Assembly: GCA_030161315.1 (NCBI GenBank)
Contig: BSQW01000013.1
Span: 48,869,851 to 48,933,850 of the forward strand
Length of the DNA: 64,000 nt
Reading direction: 5' to 3'
DNA from: Eutrema japonicum
Taxonomy: Eukaryota; Streptophyta; Magnoliopsida; Brassicales; Brassicaceae
Shown here: piece after piece, positions 1-11,767 of the stretch
How positions within the stretch are numbered: position 1 is the stretch's first letter
Layout of the letters: each line of letters starts with the position of its first letter
Made by a program: the position numbers and the translations under genes
Notes under the pieces: generated by a model
The model's input: only the letters and a program-made list of their open reading frames with translations
Told to the model about the DNA's origin: nothing
Database searches by the model: none

Positions 1-325
1 TAGTTTGAATATAATTCTGCATTTTTAACAAGCTCTGTTCACTGTTTATTACCTCCAAGTCTTTTCTTGTAATTCTAACAATATGTCCCAAGGAGTAATG
101 GCTGCAGCAGCAAAATCGAGTAACTAGTGTTCGAAGTTGCCTGCAATTTAATTCTCACCTCAACATTCCCAAGTAAATGGATGCATCTTGGTTTAAACTA
201 CATGAGGCCAGTTTCATCCTCAATTTTAAAAATCCCTCTGAAAATTACGGATCAACAGAAGCAACCATAGAGCTGGATAAGCCATCGCCGATCATCTCGC
301 AGCTTAAATGTCTGGAGCTGATTCT
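1..325. other. Window-edge sequence without recognised gene
   Basis: No coding stretch with codon-like continuity or recognisable domain is visible on either strand. It could be the tail of a gene lying outside the window, but nothing supports a particular identity. Bases 467-829, after the foldback, are likewise unassigned. Confidence 0.4.
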
Positions 326-466
326 CTTGTATAGCAACTCATTGAACAAATGAAAGCAAGCAATGTCTTTCCCGAATAAGTTGGATCTTGTATAACATTT
401 CATTTGCTTAATGAGTTGTTGTACAAGACCCAACTTGTTCTGGAAAGACATTGCTTCCTTTCATTG
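326..466. repeat. Foldback with ~50-nt arms (MIRNA-like inverted repeat)
   Basis: Bases 347-396 and 418-466 are inverted copies, matching at about 44 of 50 positions (one more is a G:U-type difference), with a 21-nt loop. A second, overlapping inverted pairing joins 326-354 to 398-427 at about 25 of 29 positions. The two arms are therefore circularly permuted versions of one unit. Size, loop length and near-perfect pairing resemble a young plant MIRNA precursor or a small inverted-duplication locus. The arm does not match any miRNA family I can recall. Whether it is transcribed cannot be seen from the sequence. Confidence 0.75.
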
Positions 467-829
467 TTGGTAGGAGATTGGAGTCAAAATATCAGTTGAA
501 GGATATTCCCTTGGCCCTTGAAAAGTAGAGCAAGGAGAGTCAATTGCTGTTAGACTGACTATGCTTGAGCAAAGGCTATATCTGGGACTCTGATCAGACA
601 CAAATCATGTGTTGAATTGGTTGTATGAGAATGTGATGTTTCCAGTTGAATGAATATAAGTAAAGCTCTAGGCTCAATTTAGCAAAGAGTGGAAACAGGA
701 GTAAGATCCCTTTGGAAGATGTCAAGTGGTATGCAAAAACTGTTAAAGCATATTAAATGAGTGTCATTTGCAGGAGATGGCTCGACATAATTAAATGTGT
801 CAACTACTGTGTCATATGTGTGAACCAAG

Positions 830-1588
830 TACGGATGTCAATCGGCCTCGCCCGGTCCGGTCCAGCTTAAAACCCGCATATATTTAAGTTTTGGCCTGAA
901 AAAATATTCAGATCTATATTTTGAAGCCTGACCCCTAACAAGGTTTTTCTGGCTTTTTCACGCAAACAAAAAATTACTATTCTCAATGCAAAATAATTAT
1001 CAAAAAAATAATTATTAAAATAAATCCAAATTGAAACAACCACCAATATGTTTTGATTAAATCCAATTTAATTTAAGAGTAAAATTTTGACTAAATAAAT
1101 CCAAATACAATTAAAATAAATTGTATTACCGAATAAAACATAAAAATAAAACACTTTAAATTTAGGTACTAGAGTCTAAATTGGAATCTCCTTCGAGACC
1201 TTCTTCTAAGTCCTCGTAACCATCAAGAACTACAAATAAAAATAATTAAATACAATATTATTAAGTTTTGACATGTATATAGAAATGTCACTGAAAGTCT
1301 ATAAATTTATATTTATAGTATGGCACACAAAGAAAAAATATATAAAAATATTCCAAATCATTATTATTAGGAAGTTCAATTTTGAAATAATTTTTTAACT
1401 AATTAAAATGTAATTTTTGGGGTTTTTGGGCCGGATTTATCCCGACAGGGATGAAGTCTGAAAAACATTTAGCCCGATTGGGCTTGGCTTGAAAAACCCG
1501 ATTTTTTGGGTTTATATATTTAAGCTCGAGCCCGGTATTTTTCAGGGCCGGCCCAACTCTCATTCTTTGGCCCTAATTGACATCCTTA
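830..1588. mobile_element. Non-autonomous hAT element, 759 bp
   Basis: The ends are imperfect terminal inverted repeats (TACGGATGTCAAT on the left, reverse complement TAAGGATGTCAAT on the right). The element is flanked by a perfect 8-bp duplication GAACCAAG at 822-829 and 1589-1596, which is the hAT hallmark. The sub-terminal parts are rich in GGCCCGG-type motifs. No transposase coding sequence is present, so mobility would have needed a helper in trans. Confidence 0.85.
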
Positions 1589-1877
1589 GAACCAAGATTA
1601 CAAATTAACTTGCAAGGACATGGCCCAAAATGAATATGATGTACTTAGGGGTGGGACGGATCGGATATCCGATAAATTTTGGGATATCCGGATCCGTATA
1701 CAGGGCTTCCAGATATCCGGACTTCGGATATCAAGATATTTTCGGATATCCGGATCCAGATCTGTAAAAAAAATGATAAAATTAAACTTTTATATAATAT
1801 TTTATAAAAACAAATCTGTTATTATAAAAAAAATATTTGTATATATATCTATACAAATTATTTATTTAACTAATTTT

Positions 1878-1975
1878 TTAAACAAATCTGAGATTTATAT
1901 ATATATATATATAAACAAATCTGAGATTTATATAGATATATATATAAACAAATCTGAGATTTATATATATCTAAT
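1878..1975. repeat. Short tandem repeat, three units
   Basis: Three copies of a unit beginning AAACAAATCTGAGATTTATA, each followed by a TA-rich tract, lie inside the left arm of the composite hAT element. Copy spacing is about 33-36 bp. Confidence 0.7.
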
Positions 1976-1987
1976 AAATAAAAGATG

Positions 1988-3115
1988 GTCAACTCTCTCC
2001 AGTTGAGCGCCACATCATCACTGGAGAGAGCGTCATGTGTCCAAAAATATTTATTTATTTAATTGTTTTTTTTTTGCTTTTTGAGTTTGCACAATTATTA
2101 GTCACTTATGCTTAATTTTTAGTTACGTTTACCCTCTTCATCTCCTTTTGAGGGTTTAAACACTTTTCCATTCTTTAAGATGCATCAGATGGCATACTAA
2201 TGAAATTATGACTTCCAAGCGATCAGAGACCACCATTACCTTGAAATTTTCGTCGATTTGGTGATTATTTTAAATCATATTCAAGTCATATCTTCATCTC
2301 TACCTCAATATTCCATTTCAAAATAATAATGTATCAGTCAAACTACACCACCAAAAATGATCCAGAAAAATGACTGCATATCATTGTATGACAGAAGTGT
2401 GTACCAAATTATGGAAAATGTCTATCTACAATAAAAATAGATTACGCTCTGCAGAATTAAACAAGAATGCTAATAAACACTGATTATCTTACAAAAGAAA
2501 AATAATACATACAACAAAAAAATAAATACAAACGTTGGAATAGACTTAATGACATACACTAAAAACTCACATGTCCAATAAAACCATTGTCACATATAAA
2601 ACACTCTAAATTTCCTTATCACTCTAATCTTAAGAACATCATTTAAATACTAATTTGTACATAAATACCTTCGACTCGGTTCCAATGGCAAAGTCATAAC
2701 TCTTAACATTAGAACATCTTAATATATGTAATCAATTACTCAATAAAATAAAATACTCAATAATATCTTAAAATAAGATCATTTCCCTTTCAAATTTACA
2801 ATCTTATCATGCAACAAACAATATTTTTCAGTCTTGGCCACGTCTCACATATACATCTCAAAATAATTCAATAATTTTTATTCTTATATTTGGGTGCGGA
2901 GAATGGTCTCGAAAAATATCGTATATATACAACAAACCTTCAGAAGAAAATGCAGTTGAGTTTATGTGTAATTTAGGAGCTATTGTAAATGAAACTATAG
3001 TAATTTGATATAAAATATACAAACAGAGACTATGTGAAAAATGTTAAGAACAAAAACAATAGTATCAAATATTTCGAAGATATAAACCCGTGCATATGCG
3101 CGGGTAATCACCTAG
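1988..3115 (+). mobile_element. Helitron fragment with 3' terminus
   Basis: The right end shows the Helitron 3' signature: a GC-rich hairpin (CCCGTGCATATGCGCGGG at about 3088-3105) followed closely by CTAG at 3112-3115 and then T. The left end is placed tentatively near 1988, where a TC start is followed by an inverted pair (TCTCTCCAGT with ACTGGAGAGA). There are no Rep/helicase motifs, so it is non-autonomous. Confidence 0.55.
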
Positions 3116-4955
3116 TCTTATTATATAAAGCTGGATCCCTCAACGTGAGTGTGACACGTAAGATAATTTTCAATCACGAGATTGTGACATTTGTCACCGA
3201 TGTTAATTTAGATATTGACATGTGTCAATTTAATTTTAAAAAAAGTAAAAATTAATTAAAGTAAATATTAAAAAAGGTTGAATTAAAAAAAAAAATCTTA
3301 GTAAAAATGAATTAAAGTAAATATTAAAAAATGTTAAACTAAAAAAAAGAAAAAAATAATCTATATAAAAAGAAAAATTAAAATAATAATAAAGAAAAAA
3401 TAGAAAATGTAAATTAATCCTAAAAGTTAAAGTTAAAATAAAAAAAGGAAAAATCAAAAAATTAAAATGGAAAAATTTAAAATCGATTAATTATCAATTA
3501 ATAAAAAACATAAAAATTTGAAAAGATTAATAATTGATCCATAATACTAAATGGTGAAGTTATTTAATAATAAGAAAAATATAAAAAAGGAAAACATAAA
3601 ATTTGAAAAAATTAATAATCGATTCTTAATCTTAAAATCTAAAATTACTTTTAAAAAAAAGAAAAAGAAAATACAAAATCTACATTTATCCTAAAAGGCA
3701 AAGTTAATAAAAAAAGAAAAAAATCTTAATTTTCTATTTAGATTAAGGAAATAAAACAATGGATTACTAATCCTAAAAGAAAAAAAACTATAATTTCTCA
3801 CCTCTGCATAAATAATTTGGTAGTATATGTCAATTACATACCAAAAATTAAAATAAAAAGCCAATATTCGTTTCCAAAGGTATTTAACTGTATATGCTCC
3901 ACCAAATTCTTTTTTCATAATATATATTTAATTCATCGGAAACTTTGATTTTAAATTTTTATGTTATTTATTTTTACGGGTGATTTAATTTTGTCTTTTA
4001 TTTTTAGTTTTTTCACGGGTTATAAAATATCTTATAATATAAAATAAAATGTTTCAAAATTAGTAATATGCATGATCGCGACACGTGTTAAGTTAATCGA
4101 TTAGACTTCGATATGTGTTTAATAAATTTTCAATTATATTTTAACACGTGAAAATAATAATAAAAGTAAAATGTATAATGGATTCCTAATCTTAAAAGGT
4201 AAAATAAAATAAAATAGTAGTAATGTTTAGATTAATGAAATTAAACAAAAACTATAAATAAAAGCCAAAAATAAATAAATAGGAAAAACCATATTTCAGG
4301 TTATAATAAGAAAATTAAATAATAGATAACAATCATAAAAAAGAAAAGGAATAAAAGCCAAAAAAAATTAAAAAGAAAGGAAAAAACATATTTCAGTTTA
4401 GAATAAGGAAATCTTCTTATTATATAAAATTGAATGTTTCAAAGGTTTTAATTCACCTAATCGCGGCACGTGTCAAGCCAAAGTTGGAAAATATTAAAAT
4501 CGATTAATAAAAAAACTTATAAATTCTGAAAATTTAATAACCGATTCATAATCTTAAAAGATAAAGTTACTAAAAAATTAAATTTTTAAAAAATTAATAG
4601 AAAAAGAAGAAAAAAAACATTTCTTAGTTTTTCTATTTAGGTTAAAAAATTAATCATAAAAGGAAAAGAATTTTAATTTCTCACTTCTATATAAACCACA
4701 ATTTCGTAGTATGTCAATTATACACAAAACATTAAAATTTCAATAATCGTATCCAAAGTTTTTTATTGTAGCTTTTCACCAAATTTTTTTTCAAAGTATA
4801 TATTTATTTTATCTTAGACTTTGTTTCTAAATTTATGTATTATATATTTTTACGGGTGATCTAATTTTGTTTTATATTTTTTTTTGTTTAATTTTTGTTT
4901 TACTGGTTATAAAATATTAATTTACAAACCCGCATATATGCGGGTACTTATCTAG
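3116..4955 (+). mobile_element. Helitron (non-autonomous), ~1.84 kb
   Basis: It begins TCTTATTATATAAAGCTGG directly behind the CTAG of the preceding Helitron. It ends with hairpin ACCCGCATATATGCGGGT (about 4929-4946) and CTAG at 4952-4955, followed by T. Two further copies of the 5' terminus occur inside, near 4028 (TCTTATAATATAAAATAAAA) and 4414 (TCTTCTTATTATATAAAATT), each followed by a GACACGTGT-like motif. The unit is therefore a stack of partial Helitrons. The content is AT-rich and non-coding. Confidence 0.65.
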
Positions 4956-5256
4956 TAAAATATAAATTTTAATATATTTAAAGGTTTCGGATCCGAATTC
5001 AGATATCCGAACTTTATAATTTAGCTATTCGGATCCGGATCCGAATCTAACTCATCAGATATCTGAATTTTCGGAATGGAAAGCCGCATATCTCAAATAA
5101 TAATTTCACCCTAGATGTACTACTTTTTGAGATTTAACAAAGCCTTAAACTTTAAACTACGAAAACGCCAATTACATTACGGTTCTAATGAAAATGACTT
5201 TTTTTTGTTGGGCTCTTTAAAGATGGGTTGTTTAAAGATTGGTTGTTTGGGCTCTC

Positions 5257-5260
<4 letters not shown>

Positions 5261-5295
<35 letters not shown>
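5261..5295. repeat. (GA)17 microsatellite
   Basis: An uninterrupted GA run lies about 90 bp upstream of the DGAT2 start codon, probably in its 5' UTR or core promoter. CT/GA tracts are common in plant 5' leaders. Length polymorphism is likely. Confidence 0.9.
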
Positions 5296-5298
<3 letters not shown>

Positions 5299-5381
5299 TA
5301 GATCTTTAGGAGAGGATCTACGATTGAGCATCGTCGTTTGTCTGTGAAGCGGAAACCAAAGAATCAGCCGGAGCTGGCGAT

Positions 5382-7230
5382 ATGGGCGGATTCAGAGAAT
5401 TCGGAGCTGAGGAACTTTTCCCTTCAAACCTATTCCACTCCGTGACCGCCATGGCCATCTTGCTTGGCGCCATTCACTTGAACGTCGCTCTTGTTCTCTT
5501 CTCCCTCATTTTCCTTCCCCCTTCTCTATCTCTCCTGTATATACATACACACTCTCTCTCTCTCTACCTCTCTCTTTAATTTTACAGGTCTCAAACTAAA
5601 CTCTTTGAAATCCTCTGTTTTCAGGGTCTTGGGCTTGCTCTTTCTGCTTATCTTCATCCCAATCGACGATCGTAGCAAATACGGTCGTATGCTCGCTAGG
5701 TACTTCTTTCTCTCTTCCTTTATCTGCTTACATCTCCAATCGTTTATGTTCTCGAATTCATCTCCTTCTTCTTCTTTTTTTTGTTTCCAGGTACATATGT
5801 AAGCACGCGTGTAGTTATTTCCCCGTTACTCTTCATGTAGAGGATTACGAAGCTTTTCAGCCTAATCGTTCATATGGTCTGTCACAATTCCCTTCTTACT
5901 CCAAAGTTTCAAGCTTTTAAGATGGGTTTGTGAAATCGTTGACTTTTACCAACCTGTAATTACAGTTTTTGGTTATGAACCACATTCGGTGTGGCCGATT
6001 GGAGGTATTGCACTTGCTGATCTTACAGGATTTATGCCTCTTCCTAACATCAAAGGTCTTGCAAGTACTGCTGTGAGTTTATGCTCTGTTTAATCCCTTT
6101 GTGTATCCTTAACCTTGTCCCCAAAATTCATTGTTTTGCAAAAACAAATGATGGTAGGTTTTCTACACACCGTTTCTAAGGCACATATGGACATGGTTAG
6201 GGCTCTCTCCTGCTTCTAGGAAGAATTTCTCTTCCCTTCTGGAGTCTGGCTATAGTTGTATCCTCGTACCTGGTGGTGTGCAGGAGGCATTTCACATGCA
6301 ACAAGATGTTGAGGTGACTTTATTCTAGTTAATACTTGCTACCATTCACTTGTGCTCTGATGAAATCATATTGTTCTGAGGGGTTTGGATTACTGAGAAA
6401 GTTACAAGTTTGGAATACTTGAGATATTAGCTATCTGATTGACTGTTTATAGCTTTTGCAGAACGTCTTCCTTTCATCGAGAAGAGGATTTGTGCGCATA
6501 GCCATGGAACACGGGACACCTCTGGTTCCAGTTTTCTGCTTTGGTCAGGTAGAGAAAAGAGTTGCTCACAAAAATGTTGTGCTCTATGTAGTTGTCTTCA
6601 CGTAACTGAAACTCTCAAAACGTAATTTAGTTGGTCAGATGCATGATTTAGATCTTGTACCGTTTCTGCTTTTTCAGTTTTTATCGTATCATCATGCCTT
6701 TGTTTCTTCCGCAGTCACGCGTGTACAATTGGTGGAAGCCAGATTGGAACCTCTACCTTAAATTATCGAGAGCCATCAGGTTTACCCCGATCTGCTTCTG
6801 GGGAGTTTTTGGGTGAGTGGGTTGGTTCTCTTATGTACATTTGCCTGTACAAATCTTGAAAGAGGTAAACTATTCCCATTTCGTTTGTAGATCTCCCTTA
6901 CCGTATCAACACCCTATGCACGTGGTTGTTGGTAAACCAATAGAAGTTACAAAAACTCTGCAGCCAACTGATGAAGAGGTTAGTCATCTTCTTGTATACT
7001 GTTTTGTAGCTTCTTCTTAGAATTGGAGTCAGGACGGAATTGCGGTTCTGCTACTAGAGGTTACTGTGTAGAATGCTTCTTAAAAGTTTTAGCATTCATC
7101 AGCTTTCTGGTGTTTTTGTGCATCTCAGATTGCTAAATTACATGGCCAGTTTGTGGAAGCGCTGAAGGATCTGTTTGAGAGGCACAAGGCCCGAGTAGGC
7201 TATTCCGATCTTCAGTTGAACATTCTTTGA
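5382..7230 (+). CDS. DGAT2: Diacylglycerol O-acyltransferase 2 (DGAT2)
   Basis: DGAT2 makes triacylglycerol from acyl-CoA and diacylglycerol at the endoplasmic reticulum. Nine exons join in frame: 5382-5536, 5625-5699, 5791-5876, 5966-6072, 6158-6313, 6462-6548, 6715-6812, 6891-6978 and 7129-7230. They give 317 residues, close to the 314 of A. thaliana DGAT2 (At3g51520). All introns are GT-AG. A hydrophobic N-terminal hairpin spans about residues 19-60. The plant signature EPHS (residues 110-113) replaces the HPHG of animal enzymes. The segments VPGGVQE, RRGFVRIAME and PLVPVFCFGQ, typical of the family, follow. The first ATG that opens the conserved N-terminus MGGFREF was taken as start. Nothing disrupts the gene. 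Confidence 0.95.
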
Positions 7231-7613
7231 ATGAAAGTTCTCCAATGGAAATGATTGTCCACGTATGATCCTTAATCATTTGTTTGCCTTGGTGCATGTC
7301 TTTTAACATCGACTGTTGTAGTAATTAAATACGTTACTACTTCTATAAATAAAAATAGCCTACAAATTACATTTTATTTTGTAGTGTAAGAGTGAGTTTT
7401 TGGTGGGATGCTCAACAAATGAATTGGAATTGATCAGACAAAGAAGGGACTAGTCTTCTTGGGCCTTATAAAATGGGCTCATCACATGAAATTGCCCATC
7501 ACCACATAAACAAAAAATGGTCAAATTGATTCACGAACTATGACCATCCGTTATCACCCTAGTCCCATACTAATGTAATGAGTCGACTAGCAATTTGCAA
7601 ATGCATAAACAAA
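7231..7613. other. DGAT2 downstream spacer
   Basis: This contains the DGAT2 3' UTR and AT-rich spacer. No gene is seen. Confidence 0.6.
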
Positions 7614-8253
7614 CTAGGATTTAAGCTGCGAGATATTTTTTTTTTTAAATTTATTTAGAAATTAAAATAAAAATTATCTAAATTTTATAATATGTCTAAC
7701 TAATGATTATATATAAAACTGTCAATTCGGACCAACTTGTCTACTTAACATATTTTGTAATGAACTAAAATATTATTCGGACTAACCTGCAAAAACCTAT
7801 AATCTTGAAAACATAATTATAATATGCACCGCTTAATGACTATGATTTTTGTGATCAATCCACAAATTCTTATAAAATTAATTTTCTGTTGTCTAACTTT
7901 TTATAAAATTAGTAAAATATTTTTCAAACTTTTTTGATATATATTCAAATAAAATATAATAATCATAGCCCATATAGTAAAATATAACCCATATTCAAAT
8001 ATAGTAAGATTTTGAATATATTTTTCTTGAATATGTATGGATTGATTATTATTTAATAATATCATAATAATAACGAAACTAAATAGTAAATAACTTTTTA
8101 ATGGAATTTCCATATTCTTATCAATAATTTCAAAAAATAATTATATCATTTTATATTTCAGTTATCTTTTCTTATATATAATGACATAATATATAATAAT
8201 TTAAAAAATAAAATTTATTTTCCTAAATGATTTTTTAAATAATAATATAGAGA
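7614..8253 (-). mobile_element. Helitron, 640 bp, family shared with 28344-29012
   Basis: Read on the minus strand it starts TCTCTATATTATTATTT (ending at 8253) and stops with GATTTAAGC-type sub-terminal sequence and CTAG (7614-7617). Host A and T flank it, as Helitron insertion requires. Its body matches, in reverse orientation, the element at 28344-29012 over most of its length, including the shared ATATGTCTAACT and TATGCACCG segments. It encodes nothing. Confidence 0.75.
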
Positions 8254-8261
8254 TCATTGAG

Positions 8262-8335
8262 GGCTTCCACAAACTGGCCATGTAACTTTGCACATTCTTT
8301 GAATAAAGTTGACCAGTGAAAATTTGTTATTATCC
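8262..8335. pseudogene. Rearranged fragment of DGAT2 last exon and 3' UTR
   Basis: Twenty-three bases at about 8264-8286 are the exact reverse complement of DGAT2 exon 9 (7138-7160). Directly after it, ACATTCTTTGAAT and the next ~25 bases match the DGAT2 stop-codon region and 3' UTR (from 7217) in direct orientation with several changes. The piece is too short to code. It looks like the residue of a local duplication with an internal inversion, and a Helitron was inserted immediately to its left. Confidence 0.75.
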
Positions 8336-9319
8336 TTAATTTATACATTAGTTAAATTTATCTAGTTAATTCATACACGTAACGTACATTATATTACTAA
8401 CTGACCGACATGGATCGTAATGTAACGCCGTTAGTCAATCTGTCTAAATTTGTTAAGTCACATGACACGTCATATGATAAAAGGAAACGATGTCGTTTTT
8501 TAATTATACTAATACACTATGCAAACGATGAGCCTAAGATCATCCACATCCATGAGACATCTTAAAATATTAATTTTCTTTTTAGTTAAATAATTAATTT
8601 TTTTTTAAAAAATTGGACCTATCAAAACGTAACACGTAAGCAAGAAGTTATCTCAATTTTTTTTTTTAATGTCTCAAATGAAACACCTTCTCCCAATTCA
8701 CATACTCTAACATGTTTTATTTCACCAATTGAGTCATTTTTGACCATAAATATGATATGATTTGGTAGATCCGATAGAAGAGCCGTTAAGTAATATTGAA
8801 AAGATAACTAATTTTCTTTACGTGCATTGTACCATGTTAGTAGATGGTTTTTTTTTATCATCATTTTAGGTCATAACAGACCGGTCCAATAGTTAAATAT
8901 CACACACATAGAAAGCAGATGGAGTCGAACTCGACAACGATAAGATAACAACAGCAGTGTAACAACCATCTTCGTCAGAAGATAATCAGGTCCTGTTGAT
9001 CGAGTTTCTATTAGCTTTCAAATCAAATAGTTAAAATAAATACCCCAAAAAAAAAGAAAACAATTAAGTATTGCAAGAAAACGACGCGAAAACTAAAACC
9101 ATACGGAATGGAAAATGCCTCTTGAAGGCTCTGACTCTTTTTAAAACATAAAACTACCCAACCCACCTTCTTTTTAGGACATATCTTTCACTCGTTTTCG
9201 TTGTCAACTCTTTTTAAGAAACAAATTATTGAAAAACATTTCACTTTCTCTCTGTTTTGTCTCTTTATCTGAATTCTGTTTCCTCTGTTCTCTGTCCTGT
9301 CTTGTCTAAACCACCGTCG
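8336..9319. other. Intergenic region and upstream region of At3g51540-like gene
   Basis: AT-rich sequence with homopolymer T runs. No ORF, RNA gene or bounded repeat could be supported. The last ~150 bp presumably hold the promoter and 5' UTR of the next gene. Confidence 0.45.
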
Positions 9320-11132
9320 ATGAGCGATCGGAGTCTGAAAAAGTCTCTCTCCGGAAAAAGCAACCGCCTCGTTGGAGATGCCGACGAGAATTTGGATCTC
9401 TTCTCAGTCAACCGTGGTGGCCTCACTTCTTTGGATCGTATATCATCTTCCCTCCATTGACTTGTCTTTTAATTTACATATACGATAATTGATGATCCAC
9501 CAAAATCAACAAAACTTGGCTTTTCTTTGTGCTCAAACGAATAGTGTTGTTTCAGTATTAATGTGATATCTAATGTTCTATTTGGTCAGCAGTTTTGATT
9601 AAACAAGGAAGGCATTCTTTCGAACAACCTAAAGTTGCTAAGCCTGAGCCCGATGATGAAAACAAACATGGAAGTGACCCGTATGTAATGACTCTTTTGA
9701 AATTTATATAATACTCCTCAGATAGATAATTATTGTAAACAAAGTTATTATTATCTTTGTTGCTTAATTAGGCTTTATACTATTCCTGAAGCTCCATTGG
9801 GAACTCTTTCTAGATTGGTTCTAGAAGCTAGAAACGTAACTTCCAAGCTTCAATCCATTTCTACGACAAAGACTGCTTCAAGGGTATGATGCAACATAAT
9901 TGCAAGTTTACCATATAACTAAAGAGGTATGATTCTTAATCTTGTTTCGTGCAGAGCGAGAGCCATCCATCTTTAAAACCAACGCGAAGCAATTCAACAA
10001 TACGTCCCTCCAACATTCCCACGTTTCGTCCTTCCAACATTGGCCCCGCCTTTCCCACTGTCAGATCTTCTTCAGCCCCCAAGAAGACAACAACAGCTTC
10101 GGTTTCATCTCCAAAGAGATCTGTCTCTCGATCTTTAACTCCTGTATCACGCAAAACACCATCAAGATCTTCAACTCCTTCAAGAAACAGTACAACTACT
10201 TCAACAACTCCTTCCTTTGAAAAAGCTGGAGACGCTCAAAGATCAAGATCGTTGACTCCAAGGTCAAAGCCTCAGATTGCAGCAAACTCATCAGCTACAC
10301 CTTCAAGTAGGACCAGTGTGCGTTCTGCGTCTGTGTCATCACGCCCATCAGTTTCAGCAACACCTCGTACACCGCCAAGAGTAAAAGAAACAGTCACTCT
10401 AGCGTTTGGTAGACCAGTGGGAGCCACAGAGAATGTAAATTCTCCAAAACGGAACACCTCACCGGATGTTACAAGAACGAGGCCTAAAGGGCACTCTGTT
10501 TCTTCTTCTCTGATTCCTACGTTTTCAGGCGCTTTACATACACCAGCAAGTCCCAAGTCTGTAAAGTCAACAGCAACAGTTGCGGATTCAACGAGGTCTG
10601 GAAGAAAACTGTCAAAAGCTTCGGTTCAAATGGCTAACAATCACTTGGTAACATTCTCTAGTCACAAAATGATAATTTTTATTTTATAACCGAGGGATCT
10701 TGAACCTTTGAAAAGTCGGGTATTTTTGCCATTTGAAACGTTCACAGTAACCAATAATATATATAGTAATGTTCTTTATGAAATTTTGCATCATGATTGC
10801 AGGATGTCTCACGAAATGGGAAAGTGGGCACAAATCCGTTTTCGACTACAATGTTGTACCCACACAGCATCAGATCTTCTTCTTTAAGAAAGCGGTGTGG
10901 TAGTAGTGAAGGCAGCAGCAGCAGCAGCAGCAGCCAGGAAGAGGAAGAAGGAAAAAGCTTAAAGAAAGAGGGCAACACAGAGAAGAACTATAGTGCGCGT
11001 TACGACGCACTCTTGAATGTAAAAGATGTGAAGGATACTAACTGGCTACTTAACCTTGACGATGAATCTAATCATTCCCTCATCTTCGACAATTCTTTCG
11101 ACTCTCCTCCTGAACCATTCTCTCCTCTTTGA
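9320..11132 (+). CDS. Ser/Pro-rich basic protein (At3g51540-like)
   Basis: Five exons (9320-9437, 9593-9680, 9772-9883, 9955-10647, 10803-11132) join in frame to 446 residues with GT-AG introns. The start gives MSDRSLKKSLSGKSNRL. A short acidic motif with LDLFS (about residues 34-38) and a PEAPLGTLSRL stretch precede a long disordered basic region rich in S, T, P and R. A C-terminal acidic tail follows, containing NWLLNLDD. A similar layout occurs in Arabidopsis serine/proline-rich proteins such as At3g09000 and At2g40070, some of which have been linked to microtubules. Position between DGAT2 and FERONIA supports At3g51540. The biochemical role is unknown. A poly-Ser run (about residues 375-385) is encoded by AGC repeats and may vary in length. 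Confidence 0.8.
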
Positions 11133-11767
11133 GAGTCTTTTATATTTTTTTCCTATTTGTTTAGTTTTAAACTCTATAAGAATGAGTTGCTTGGAAAAAT
11201 AATCCTTTTTTTTTTTAATTGCAATGAAAGAGGGATTGTTCTACTCGTTGAGATATTTGTGTTCTTGGAGTGTTTTCTTGTATTGATTGACAAAAATATA
11301 CAGCTTTGAGCTTGTGTTGTTTTGCACAACATATTTTTGCAACAAAAAACTTAAAGAGTCTCGTTACCTAATTTGTGTCACAATTTACTTTTACACACTT
11401 GTTTGTTATGTTTCTCATCGCTATAAAATCTCCAATTTGGCTTCCGGTTTTACTTGCAAGGATTCGACTTGCAATGGCTAGTAACGGATGCATCCATTAC
11501 AAAAGCGTTATATTACAAACCAAATAGTAGTGTATACATTTACGCGAATCATTTTTAATGTTTTGTAATAAAAGAAGAAAAAAAAATACATTATTTTTTA
11601 CACTCTTCATCGTGGTAGTATCAAATACACAAATCCAAATTTCTAAATAAATAGCAGCCAAGAAAATAATAAATAGTTAAGATAGAAAAAAAAGAGAGAG
11701 AAAGAGAAACGAACCAGTCTCCTTTGGTTTAGAAAGGTAGTTGTCGTATACCGGGTTTTAATACTCT
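11133..11767. other. Convergent 3' ends of the At3g51540-like gene and FERONIA
   Basis: Both neighbouring genes are transcribed towards this stretch, so it holds two 3' UTRs. Runs of T and A resemble polyadenylation-region composition. No additional gene is seen. Confidence 0.6.

Larger units (their letters stand above)
1646..5113. mobile_element. Composite hAT element with nested Helitrons, 3468 bp
   Basis: The left end TAGGGGTGGGACGGAT and right end TTTCACCCTA form short inverted termini. They are bordered by a perfect 8-bp duplication GATGTACT at 1638-1645 and 5114-5121. The hAT-derived parts are about 1646-1985 and 4957-5113, both rich in alternating GATATCC and GGATCCG motifs. The middle is Helitron sequence inserted later. 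No transposase is encoded. The + strand reading frame starting at 1620 is a low-complexity accident of this repeat. Confidence 0.8.

Noticed and set aside
1620..2006. 128-codon + strand ORF
   Set aside because: It crosses the hAT left terminus and a tandem TA-rich repeat; Ile/Lys/Tyr low-complexity product with no domain.
10272..10556. 94-codon minus-strand ORF
   Set aside because: Antisense shadow of the Ser/Pro-rich exon 4 of the At3g51540-like gene; composition explained by the opposite strand.
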